From NCBI GenBank assembly GCA_902497145.1, contig CABVDR010000029.1, positions 1-32,356 of the forward strand: a DNA stretch of 32,356 nt. Direction: 5' to 3'. The DNA comes from an uncultured Oscillospiraceae bacterium. Lineage in GTDB: Bacteria > Bacillota > Clostridia > Oscillospirales > Oscillospiraceae. Positions 1 through 7,443 of this stretch are shown piece after piece (the first letter of the stretch is position 1; each line of letters opens with the position of its first letter). Position numbers and translations under genes: made by a program. The notes below the pieces were generated by a model. The model was not told the DNA's origin. It saw nothing but the letters and a program-made list of their open reading frames with translations, and made no database searches.

Positions 1-520
1 CCCCCTTGCCCGTCCCCGTCTCTCCGCAGATCAGCAGGTCCACGTTGTCGTTCTGAGCTAAAATGCTCACGTTGCGGCAGATGCGCTGAATGGCCTGGCT
101 CTCTCCCACAATCTGCCGGGGGCGCTGGCGCATCAGCTCCAGGCTCCGCCGCCGCTTAAGCTGATCCAGGTTGCGGCGGATGATCAAATCCACCTCCTCC
201 AGGTCGAAGGGCTTTTGGATGTAGTGGCATGCTCCCCGCTTCATGGCCTCCACCGCCTGAGACACGGAACCGTAGGCGGTGATCATAATGATCTGGATGT
301 CCTCATCCAGCTTTTTAAAGTCCTCAATGTGGTCCATCCCCAGCTCCTGTCCCAGACGGTTGTCCAGCAACACCACGTCGGGTCGGAAGGTCTCAGCCAG
401 CTCCACGCCCTCCTGAATGCTCTCCGCCGTGCGCACCTGGTAGCCCAAATCGGACAATCCGCTCTCCAGGGACATGCGGATCAAAAACTCGTCGTCTACT
501 ACTAACACTTTGACTTTCAT
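1..520 (-). CDS. NtrC-family sigma-54-dependent response regulator (5' part; cut by window edge)
   Basis: Cytoplasmic DNA-binding response regulator, last gene of the operon with the kinase and symporter. The 173 visible residues hold a full receiver domain: acidic pair D9/D10, phospho-acceptor D53 in VVLLD, T81 and K103. A linker follows, then the start of an AAA+ sigma-54 activator domain with IVGES near 137 and the Walker A loop GETGTGKG at 166-173, where the window ends. The GAFTGA loop, Walker B and Fis-type helix-turn-helix would lie outside. The ATG overlaps the kinase stop codon by four bases (ATGA), so translation is coupled. By family knowledge the kinase phosphorylates D53 and the AAA+ domain then opens sigma-54 promoters. 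I saw no convincing -24/-12 promoter upstream of the symporter gene, so the target is unknown. Confidence 0.93.
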   Translation of the reverse strand, partial: MKVKVLVVDDEFLIRMSLESGLSDLGYQVRTAESIQEGVELAETFRPDVVLLDNRLGQELGMDHIEDFKKLDEDIQIIMITAYGSVSQAVEAMKRGACHYIQKPFDLEEVDLIIRRNLDQLKRRRSLELMRQRPRQIVGESQAIQRICRNVSILAQNDNVDLLICGETGTGKG

Positions 521-2175
521 GCTTCTCCCCCTTTCCCGGGAAAGATGATTCTGGCCCGGGTTCCGGCCCCAGGCCAACTCTCCATGGACAGCTGCCCGCC
601 GTTGGCCTCCAACAGCCGCCGGACAATCGACAGCCCCAGGCCGCCGGTACCTGTCTTTTGGCGCACCTGTTCCAGCTTCTCCGGTTCCATGCCCACCCCG
701 GTATCTGTTACTGTCAGACAGATCCCGTCTGTTTCCTGTTCCGCCCGGATCTCCAGGCTGCCCCCGTCTGACATCGCCTTCACCGCATTATTGATCAGAT
801 TGATAAGCACCTGCCGCAGTTCCCCTTCGTCGGCGTACAGCCACAAACTGCCTGCCACCTGGGCGGTGAAGGCGATATTCTTGTTCTCCGCTACCTTGAA
901 ATAGAGCAGCTGCAGCTCGTCAAACAGGGCGTTAAGGCTAACCATGGTCTTTTGGCTCTCCCGCTGGCGGGACAGATTCAGCAGGTTCTCAATGAGCAGA
1001 TTGACCCGGTCCACCTCCCGCACCATGCCCTGGCACAGCTTCTGATCCCGCTCCTGGGTCACCTTCCGGCTCACCACCTGGATTCCTGCCCGGATTCCCG
1101 CCAAGGGGTTGCGGATCTCATGGGCCACTTCAGCCGCCAGCTTGCCGGTGTAGGCCAGCTTCTCTTCCTGACTGGACCGCTCCTCCATTCGTTTTTTGTA
1201 GGTCACATCATCCATCGTACACAGCACGCCCCACCGGGAACCGTCTGGCTCCCGAAGCTGCCATACACCAAACTCATAGTCCCGGATCTTTCCCCCGGGG
1301 CCGGTTAAACGGGCTGGATCTGGCAACACGTCCTCCCGGCTCATGATCTGATCCAGCAGCATCTCCAACGTGCGCCCCTGCTCGTCCCGCTCTTCCTGCC
1401 GTCCCAGCATGGCAGCAGCGCTGGCGTTGACACAGAAGGGCTGTCCCGTCTGATCGTAGGCCACCACCCCAAAGGGCAGATTCTCCACAATACTCTCGTT
1501 GAGCGTCTTTACCCGGATGAGCTCCCCGGTATAAGTGCGAATGTTCTCCATCATCCGGGCAAAGGCCCGTGCCAGCTGTCCCACCTCGTCCCCTTTGTTC
1601 AGATACTCCTCCACCTCCGGTTCCTCCTGGCCCGGGTTTCCGCTGACCTTCTGGCAGATCTCGCTCAGGCGCCGGATGGGATCGGAGATGTTGTGGGCGA
1701 TGAGCACACTGGCTTGGACAATAATCACCAGCATGGCCACTGCTGCCAGGATCATATACTTTTGTTCCTCGATGAACTGGACCTGCACAGCGCCGCGGTC
1801 CATCCGGTAGGAGATCTGCCAGCCCAGTTGTGGGTCGGTAATCTCGGCCAGCACCTCCATTTCCTCCAGGGGGACGTCCGCCCGCCCCAGCAGCAGCCCA
1901 CCCTCTCCGTCGTAGATGAACAGGCTGTCTCCGGTGTAATGGCTGCGGTACTTTTCCAGCAGTTTTTCCGGGTTTTGTCGGTAGTCCTCCAGCTCCAGAT
2001 CCGCCTGAATGTAGCCCAGGAGGGTTCTGGCGTTCTCCCGCTCTCCGGCCACCTTCATTCGGTACTCCGTAAAGTACAAAATAGCGCAGAAGCATATCAC
2101 GATGGCCAGCGAGATGCACACAAATGGGATGAGGATCTTATTTTCAATGTCCATTCTGAGCCGGAACGCTTTCAT
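517..2175 (-). CDS. Membrane sensor histidine kinase (HAMP-PAS-HisKA-HATPase)
   Basis: A 552-residue sensor kinase. Membrane segment at about 15-35, an extracytoplasmic sensor of roughly 105 residues, second membrane segment at about 141-160, HAMP at 161-215, PAS-like region at 225-325, HisKA with H-box AEVAHEIRNPLAG (phospho-acceptor H352), then HATPase with N box LINNAVKAM (460-468), G1 DTGVGM (491-496) and G2 GTGGLGLSIV (509-518). The open frame runs upstream to 2412, but that part is antisense-like noise over the symporter gene. The chosen ATG overlaps the symporter stop as ATGA and is preceded by GAGGTG. It very probably phosphorylates the downstream NtrC-like regulator. The ligand is unknown; the coupled transporter suggests sensing of the transported solute or of transport activity. 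Confidence 0.93.
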   Translation of the reverse strand: MKAFRLRMDIENKILIPFVCISLAIVICFCAILYFTEYRMKVAGERENARTLLGYIQADLELEDYRQNPEKLLEKYRSHYTGDSLFIYDGEGGLLLGRADVPLEEMEVLAEITDPQLGWQISYRMDRGAVQVQFIEEQKYMILAAVAMLVIIVQASVLIAHNISDPIRRLSEICQKVSGNPGQEEPEVEEYLNKGDEVGQLARAFARMMENIRTYTGELIRVKTLNESIVENLPFGVVAYDQTGQPFCVNASAAAMLGRQEERDEQGRTLEMLLDQIMSREDVLPDPARLTGPGGKIRDYEFGVWQLREPDGSRWGVLCTMDDVTYKKRMEERSSQEEKLAYTGKLAAEVAHEIRNPLAGIRAGIQVVSRKVTQERDQKLCQGMVREVDRVNLLIENLLNLSRQRESQKTMVSLNALFDELQLLYFKVAENKNIAFTAQVAGSLWLYADEGELRQVLINLINNAVKAMSDGGSLEIRAEQETDGICLTVTDTGVGMEPEKLEQVRQKTGTGGLGLSIVRRLLEANGGQLSMESWPGAGTRARIIFPGKGGEA

Positions 2176-3629
2176 ACCTGCACCTCGCTCTTTCGGTCCA
2201 GCAGGGAGGTAACGACCATGGCCACGGTGGAGATAAACACCCCGGGCAAAGCGGGATGGATGGTCAGCACACCGGCGTAATAGGCCGGATAGAGCAGCAG
2301 GATTGACGCTGTTCCGGCTAGAATGCACGCCCACACTCCCCGCCGGGTCACCCAACGGCACAGGAGGGTTCCATACATAGACGGAAAGACCAGGATACTC
2401 ACCGCCCCCCACACATCTCCCCCATAGGATAGGGTAAAATCCGGAGGATCCAGCGCCATCAGCATGGAGATGGTCCCTCCTCCAAACACGGCCAGCCGCC
2501 CCAGGGTAAGGACCCGCCGCTCCGAGATGGGTTTGGAGGCGGCGGTACGCACCACGTCATAGGAAAAGGAGGAGGCGATGAGCAGCAGCTGGGAGTTGGC
2601 TGTGGAGACACAGGCCCCGATAATGGCAAAGAGGAAAAAGCCGCTCCAGCCGCTGTACAGTTCCTGGTTCAGCAGGCGGATAATCACCTCATCGGAGGAA
2701 TTCACATAAGGCAGGAAGGGTACAAGCACCCGCAGCCCCAGGCCAATATGGATCAGGGCAAAATACAGCACCGCCAGCAGAAGCATTGCTCCCAACACCG
2801 TCCACCGGGCTCTTTTCTGGTCTCTGGCACACAGCATCCGGATGGTATACTGGGGATTGGCGGCCACCCCCAGCCCCCAGCCCCAGAACATGGACAGGCT
2901 GATGAGGGGAGTATAGCGGCTGTTAAACAGCGAGAGCAATTCTCCCTGTCGGGTAATACTCTCCACCCCTGGATGGGCATAACCTTCGATTTCCGCCGCT
3001 TGGGTATAGAGCTCCCCCAGTCCCCCCACACGTCCCACAATAATGACAAACAGCACCAGCAGCCCTACACTGAGCAGAGTAAGATTAAACGCATCGGTGC
3101 GCACCACCGAGCGGTATCCCCCAAAGGTGGTATACAGGATGAACAGATACACCATCAGCACCGCCACCGGATAAGGGATGTCAAACAAGGCCGATGCCAC
3201 CATGCCGAATCCCTTATACTGGGTAACCAGATAGAATATGTAGATGATAACAAAGATTATCCCGTATGCAATCTGCAGCCGGGAGGACTGGTAACGCTTG
3301 CGAAAGATTTCCGGAATGGTGATCACATCCCACCGATAAAGCCGTCCGCTCACTGCCGCCAGCAGAAAGCCCCCTACAAACCAGGGGACCACAGAATAAA
3401 AAAGCACAGGCAATCCATCCTCATACACACCCCCGGTCAAGCTGAGGATGGTGATGGCAGACAGCCATGTCCCGGCGAAAGTACAGATACAAAGGGGAAG
3501 ACTTACCATCCGGTCGCAGGTAAAATAGCTGCTCACCGTGCGGTTGTCCCGCAGGCTGCTCTTGCCGATCAACAGCAAAATAGCAGAATAGATACAGAAG
3601 TAGATCAGGTAAAGTACGGTCTTGTTCAT
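2172..3629 (-). CDS. Sodium:solute symporter (SSS family) linked to a two-component system
   Basis: A 485-residue polytopic membrane protein with about 13 hydrophobic segments. The early segment with TWLSAITILSLTGGVYEDG and the later SANSQLLLIASSFSYDVV block match the sodium:solute symporter family, which uses the sodium gradient to import organic solutes. An upstream in-frame ATG exists at 3644, but GGAGG lies a proper distance before the ATG at 3629, so the shorter start is preferred. It is the first gene of a coupled operon with the kinase and response regulator. Putting the transporter in the same operon as its sensor is a known arrangement for co-sensing. The substrate cannot be read from sequence; the sugar-acid genes in this window use a separate TRAP importer. 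Confidence 0.88.
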   Translation of the reverse strand: MNKTVLYLIYFCIYSAILLLIGKSSLRDNRTVSSYFTCDRMVSLPLCICTFAGTWLSAITILSLTGGVYEDGLPVLFYSVVPWFVGGFLLAAVSGRLYRWDVITIPEIFRKRYQSSRLQIAYGIIFVIIYIFYLVTQYKGFGMVASALFDIPYPVAVLMVYLFILYTTFGGYRSVVRTDAFNLTLLSVGLLVLFVIIVGRVGGLGELYTQAAEIEGYAHPGVESITRQGELLSLFNSRYTPLISLSMFWGWGLGVAANPQYTIRMLCARDQKRARWTVLGAMLLLAVLYFALIHIGLGLRVLVPFLPYVNSSDEVIIRLLNQELYSGWSGFFLFAIIGACVSTANSQLLLIASSFSYDVVRTAASKPISERRVLTLGRLAVFGGGTISMLMALDPPDFTLSYGGDVWGAVSILVFPSMYGTLLCRWVTRRGVWACILAGTASILLLYPAYYAGVLTIHPALPGVFISTVAMVVTSLLDRKSEVQV

Positions 3630-3656
3630 TCCGGTTTCCTCCATTGCGTATCTTTT

Positions 3657-3685
3657 ATTTTATCATAGCTTCCCTCCCATGTGAA
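3657..3685 (-). promoter_or_regulatory. Candidate sigma-A promoter for the symporter-kinase-regulator operon
   Basis: On the minus strand TTCACA (3680-3685), a 17-base spacer and TAAAAT (3657-3662), each one mismatch from consensus. It lies about 28 bases upstream of the symporter start codon. Confidence 0.55.
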
Positions 3686-3922
3686 CTCACCTTCATGAAA
3701 ATACGATCGGATCACGCCGCCGTTTGTTGGATATAGGATCGCAATGCATTCAAACTGTCCAACCGCTGTCCCGGTTCCCAAAAAGCCCGGATCCAGACAC
3801 ATAGCCCGCTTAGGCATCTCAAAACCGGAAAAGCACGCTTGGTCACGGCATCCGGACAAGAGAAACGGTGTGCGGCAGGCCACACCGGCCTGAGGGCAGC
3901 TTTCCTGTCCAGTCCTTCCAAA

Positions 3923-3951
3923 TTGTTTTCGTTTATGTTCTGTGTTATTAT
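3923..3951 (+). promoter_or_regulatory. Candidate sigma-A promoter for the DUF4157 gene
   Basis: TTGTTT (3923-3928), a 17-base spacer and TATTAT (3946-3951). The predicted transcript starts near 3958, giving a leader of about 50 bases that carries AAAGGAG at 3997-4003. Confidence 0.6.
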
Positions 3952-4010
3952 GAAGGGGAAATTCATGCTCTCTCTGCCGTACAGCGTCAGCGCCGGAAAG
4001 GAGCCCGTAT

Positions 4011-5303
4011 ATGGAAAAGAAGCGAATCCGAACCACTGCAATGCAGCCAAAACAGCAAACCACGAATTTGACAGGCATTCCCACCCAGACAAAGCTGGAA
4101 TTTGAAACCCGCAGCGGCTTCTCCTTTGCCGACGTGCGGGTTCACTACCATTCGGACAAACCGGCCAAGATTGGTGCACAGGCTTACACCCAGGGGACAC
4201 AGGTATATATTGCTCCAGGACAGGAGCTCTATCTGCGCCATGAACTGGGACATGTGATTCAGCAAAAGCAGGGGCGCGTTCGGGCCACCGCCTCTATTGG
4301 CGGCGCCCCTATCAATGACCAGATCGCACTGGAACGAGAGGCAGACTTGTTTGCAAGCAGCAGTTCTATTCTGCCTCCCGCCCAACAGGTTGCCGCGCAA
4401 GGGGTCCCTGTGATTCAGATGACGCGCTGGAGATGGAATGCGCAGGCCGAACGCTGGGAAGTATTTGCAAGGGATCAACACCGCAGCAACCCGCCTACTC
4501 TACCCGGGTTAGAAGACGGGGAAATTGTGGACACATCCGTTTCCGCTCATTTATATAACGCACAGGGACGGCGGCAAGATGACCCCTCCAGAGTCCGCAC
4601 ACGGTCCGACGTATTTTGGGCGCGAACACCTGGGGATGGGCAGCCCAGTCGTATTCCTGTTCCAACCCCTTTCAGCAGAAGCCATGATGTTCCTTATATG
4701 CAAAAAAAATTTGGGGGCATTATTATAAATGGACAGCAACGCCCTAAGCGTAAAAAAGCTCCTACCACGAAATATACAGACTTAGTTGCCATTCTGGATG
4801 GTTGGTGCAGCAAACATCCTGGGCAGCGTGCCCAATTGGTACAGGAAATGTTGAACTATATGGAATCACCGGGCCCCATTATGTCATCCCAGCTGCTTCA
4901 AGGGGCTGCAGATGAGAATGTAAGAAGAGCCGCAAATTATTTTATTGCAATCCTTACTGCCGCCGAACCACATCAAACACGAGCAAACCCAGACGGAGGC
5001 AAATTGGCCCGTGCATGTCTGCACATGATTCAGAATGGAATGACATTTGCCAACGCCATGGATTATTTCCCCCAAGCCAAGGTAAAGGGAAACAAGCTGC
5101 ACCGCACCATGCAGGCAAAGGATCTCTTTTCGTCCGATATTGAACTTTCTGCTTCCAGCGGGAACGAGGAGTCCGATACTGCCTGTGATGCTGAAGATTC
5201 CTATGAGACCCAGGATACGGATGAGACCCAAGATACAGATGATCCCAATGATCCCAACGGCCCGTTTATCCCGGATCCGTTTGATGATTTTGAGTATGAA
5301 TAA
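4011..5303 (+). CDS. DUF4157-domain protein with HELGH metallopeptidase-like motif
   Basis: A 430-residue protein. Residues 28-115 match the DUF4157 family: the GFSFADVRVHY segment, YIAPGQELYLRHELGHVIQQ with HExxH at H77-E78-H81, and LEREADLFA downstream. This domain is known from effectors tied to extracellular contractile injection systems and other secreted toxins. The middle (about 240-380) is mostly helical and unrecognised. The tail (390-430) is very acidic with a tandem ETQDTD repeat. No signal peptide or membrane helix is visible. AAAGGAG lies seven bases before the ATG and a strong terminator follows, so this is a single-gene unit. Base composition in the middle is more AT-rich than its neighbours, which suggests acquisition. 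No injection-system genes are in the window. Toxin function is inference; a zinc peptidase role also fits. Confidence 0.8.
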   Translation: MEKKRIRTTAMQPKQQTTNLTGIPTQTKLEFETRSGFSFADVRVHYHSDKPAKIGAQAYTQGTQVYIAPGQELYLRHELGHVIQQKQGRVRATASIGGAPINDQIALEREADLFASSSSILPPAQQVAAQGVPVIQMTRWRWNAQAERWEVFARDQHRSNPPTLPGLEDGEIVDTSVSAHLYNAQGRRQDDPSRVRTRSDVFWARTPGDGQPSRIPVPTPFSRSHDVPYMQKKFGGIIINGQQRPKRKKAPTTKYTDLVAILDGWCSKHPGQRAQLVQEMLNYMESPGPIMSSQLLQGAADENVRRAANYFIAILTAAEPHQTRANPDGGKLARACLHMIQNGMTFANAMDYFPQAKVKGNKLHRTMQAKDLFSSDIELSASSGNEESDTACDAEDSYETQDTDETQDTDDPNDPNGPFIPDPFDDFEYE

Positions 5304-5315
5304 ATGCGCGGCAAA

Positions 5316-5356
5316 GGCCCGCTGCAGAACGGCTGCGTTCTGCAGTGGGCCTTTTT
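5316..5356 (+). terminator. Rho-independent terminator after the DUF4157 gene
   Basis: A 15-bp stem (5316-5330 with 5337-5351, one G-T pair) with a six-base loop, followed by TTTTT, starting 13 bases after the stop codon. Confidence 0.9.
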
Positions 5357-5462
5357 ATACTGATCCGTTGCGGCAACCAGCATCCAGTTTCCTTTTCCAA
5401 GATTGGGCCGCCTTTTATGGAGCATTGCGGTCAAACGGTTCGATTTTCCACATCGATGCGCA

Positions 5463-6254
5463 CTACGTGATCTTCTTTGTGTCTATGCGCTGGCAATCTC
5501 CCCCCAGGCAAGAGGCAATCTCACTGCGCACCTCCATGAGTTCCGGCACCAGTGCGCAGATACGCTCATCGGTCATCCGGCTGATGGGTGCGGAAATCGA
5601 CAGGGCATGGCTGACATTCCCCTGCCAATCTGGAATTGCCGCCGCCACGCAGCGTACCCCCAGCTCGTTCTCCTCGTTGTCCAGGGCATAGCCCTGGCGG
5701 CGGATCTCATGGATCTCCCGGAGAAAGGCCTCCTGCCGGACAATGGTGTGGGCTGTATAGCTCTGATGCTCCGTCCCCTTCCAGTAATCCAGCACCTTGC
5801 TGTCCGGCTGAAAGGCCAGGATAGCCTTTCCCATCCCGGTACAGTACATGGGGCGGCGCATACCAATGCGAGAGACCATGCGAATGGCGCCGTGGATGCT
5901 CTCTACTTTATAAATGTATACCACTTCATCGCCGTCCCGCTCTACCAGATGGACCGTCTCTCCTGTGCGGCGGCTCAACCGTTCCATCGGCTCCCGGGCC
6001 AGCTCCACCACATCCAGATTCTGCTGCACATAGTCGCTCAGCTCACAGATCCTCATCCCGGCCCGGTATACCCCGTCGCCCATTTTGCGCACATAGCCCC
6101 GCTCCGCCATGGCCGCCAGCATACGGTGGACGGTGCTTTTGTTCAGGCCGGTAAGCTCCGTGATCTGGTGGATCGCCATCCCTCCGGGGCTCTTGCACAG
6201 CAGCTCCAGCAGTGTAAACGCCCGGTCCAGGGACTGAACGCCCCCTTTTTCCAT
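5463..6254 (-). CDS. IclR-family transcriptional regulator (KdgR-like)
   Basis: A 263-residue DNA-binding repressor. The N-terminal winged helix-turn-helix (about 6-70) has the recognition segment TGLNKSTVHRMLAAM. The C-terminal IclR effector domain (about 75-255) has the conserved MYCTGMGKAILAF and YALDNEENELGVRCVAAAI segments. AGGAGGAACCTGTC precedes the ATG. It is divergent from the KDPG aldolase operon across a 179-base regulatory region carrying two near-identical operator-like sites. IclR regulators of this type commonly respond to KDG or a related intermediate, so control of the kdgA/kinase operon and of itself is inferred. The effector is not readable from sequence. Confidence 0.92.
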   Translation of the reverse strand: MEKGGVQSLDRAFTLLELLCKSPGGMAIHQITELTGLNKSTVHRMLAAMAERGYVRKMGDGVYRAGMRICELSDYVQQNLDVVELAREPMERLSRRTGETVHLVERDGDEVVYIYKVESIHGAIRMVSRIGMRRPMYCTGMGKAILAFQPDSKVLDYWKGTEHQSYTAHTIVRQEAFLREIHEIRRQGYALDNEENELGVRCVAAAIPDWQGNVSHALSISAPISRMTDERICALVPELMEVRSEIASCLGGDCQRIDTKKIT

Positions 6255-6271
6255 GACAGGTTCCTCCTTCG

Positions 6272-6286
6272 TTTTATAATGTGAAA
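6272..6286. promoter_or_regulatory. Operator-like site at the start of the IclR transcript
   Basis: Partial palindrome TTTTA-N5-TGAAA. It is identical at 13 of 15 positions, in the same orientation, to the site at 6402-6416. It falls just downstream of the predicted IclR transcription start, fitting autoregulation. Confidence 0.5.
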
Positions 6287-6296
6287 CTATGTCCCA

Positions 6297-6325
6297 ATTT
6301 TAACTGTTTCCCACAGTTTGGGCAA
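6297..6325 (-). promoter_or_regulatory. Candidate promoter of the IclR gene with a palindrome in its spacer
   Basis: On the minus strand TTGCCC (6320-6325), a 17-base spacer and TAAAAT (6297-6302). A perfect inverted repeat AACTGT-N5-ACAGTT (6302-6318) fills the spacer and could be a second regulator site. Confidence 0.5.
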
Positions 6326-6349
6326 GTGATTTTTTGCACAATCGCCATC

Positions 6350-6377
6350 TTGTTTTTTATCGGCCATGGCTTATAAT
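6350..6377 (+). promoter_or_regulatory. Candidate sigma-A promoter for the kdgA-kinase operon
   Basis: TTGTTT (6350-6355), a 16-base spacer and a perfect TATAAT (6372-6377). Transcription would start near 6384, about 18 bases before the palindrome at 6402-6416. Confidence 0.6.
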
Positions 6378-6401
6378 TAAATTGCAAATTACGGAACACT
6401 G

Positions 6402-6416
6402 TTTCATATTGTGAAA
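6402..6416. promoter_or_regulatory. Operator-like palindrome TTTCA-N5-TGAAA upstream of kdgA
   Basis: A perfect 5-bp inverted repeat with a five-base centre, placed between the predicted kdgA transcription start and the ribosome site. That position suits a repressor roadblock by the divergent IclR protein. Confidence 0.5.
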
Positions 6417-6433
6417 TATAGGAGGAAATGTTT

Positions 6434-7396
6434 ATGACCGATCTGCAAAAGCGCTTTTTCTCCATTGGCATTATTCCTGTCATTGCCATTGACGACGCGG
6501 AGAAAGCTGTCCCTCTGGCCCAAGCTTTGGTGAAGGGCGGCCTGCCTGCCGCTGAAGTTACCTTCCGCACCGCTGCTGCGGAAGATGCCATTCGCCGCAT
6601 TGTTGCCGAAGTGCCCGACATGCTGGTGGGCGCCGGCACCGTGCTCACCAAGGAGCAGGCCGACCGCGCCATTGCCGCCGGCTCCCAGTTTATCGTCAGC
6701 CCCGGCTTCAACCCTGAGATCACCCGCTACGTTCTGGACAAGGGCGTGGCCATGATGCCCGGCACCGCCACTCCCGGCGAGATGGAGCAGGCCATGAGCA
6801 TGGGTCTGGACGTAGTGAAGTTCTTCCCCGCCGAGCAGAACGGCGGCGTGGCCAAGCTGAAGGCTCTGGCTGGCCCCTACACCAACCTGCGCTGGATGCC
6901 CACAGGCGGCGTGAACACCAAGAATCTGATGGACTATCTGGGCTTCGACCGCATCATTGCCTGCGGCGGCACCTGGATGGTAAAGAAGGACCTCATTGAG
7001 GGCGAGCAGTGGGATGAGATCACCCGCATCTGCAAGGAGGCCGTCAAGACTATGCTGGGCTTCTCTCTGGCCCACGTGGGCATCAACTGCGCCGACGAGG
7101 CCCAGGCCGAGCAGACCGCCAAGACCCTGTGTGCCCTGTTTGACCTGGAGTACAAGCCCGGCAACTCCTCCATCTTTGCCGGCTCCGCCGTGGAGTGCAA
7201 CAAGGCTCCCGGCCGCGGCGCCAACGGCCACATTGCCATCGGTACCAACAACGTGGACCGTGCCGTCTACCACCTGGGTCTGCAGGGTGTGACCTTCGAT
7301 GAATCCAGCCGCAAGATCGACGCCAAGGGCAACACCAAGGCCATCTACCTCAAGGACGAGCTGGCCGGCTTTGCCGTACACCTGGTAAAGAAATAA
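6434..7396 (+). CDS. kdgA: KDPG/KHG aldolase fused to a C-terminal VOC-like domain
   Basis: A 320-residue cytoplasmic enzyme. Residues 1-205 are a class I KDPG aldolase, which cleaves 2-keto-3-deoxy-6-phosphogluconate to pyruvate and glyceraldehyde 3-phosphate. Catalytic E41 sits in AAEVTFRT and Schiff-base K129 in DVVKFFPAE; MPTGGVN binds the phosphate. Ordinary family members end near 205-215, but here about 110 more residues follow (208-320). They look like a vicinal-oxygen-chelate (glyoxalase-like) fold, with LAHVGINC (H214) and NGHIAIGT (H266) as candidate metal ligands. GGAGG lies eight bases before the ATG at 6434; the ATG at 6428 is too close to it. First gene of the operon with the two sugar kinases. 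The role of the extension is unknown. Confidence 0.93.
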   Translation: MTDLQKRFFSIGIIPVIAIDDAEKAVPLAQALVKGGLPAAEVTFRTAAAEDAIRRIVAEVPDMLVGAGTVLTKEQADRAIAAGSQFIVSPGFNPEITRYVLDKGVAMMPGTATPGEMEQAMSMGLDVVKFFPAEQNGGVAKLKALAGPYTNLRWMPTGGVNTKNLMDYLGFDRIIACGGTWMVKKDLIEGEQWDEITRICKEAVKTMLGFSLAHVGINCADEAQAEQTAKTLCALFDLEYKPGNSSIFAGSAVECNKAPGRGANGHIAIGTNNVDRAVYHLGLQGVTFDESSRKIDAKGNTKAIYLKDELAGFAVHLVKK

Positions 7397-7443
7397 TCCA
7401 GCAGAACCATTCTATTTGAGTTTGTGATAAGGAGTAGAGTACA

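Larger units (their letters stand above)
3630..4010. other. Intergenic region between divergent symporter operon and DUF4157 gene
   Basis: About 380 bases between divergent genes. It holds a minus promoter near 3657-3685, a plus promoter at 3923-3951, and a short perfect inverted repeat CAGGCC-N5-GGCCTG near 3880-3897 without a following T run. Open frames here are short, lack ribosome sites and look like noise. Nothing else was recognised. Confidence 0.5.
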
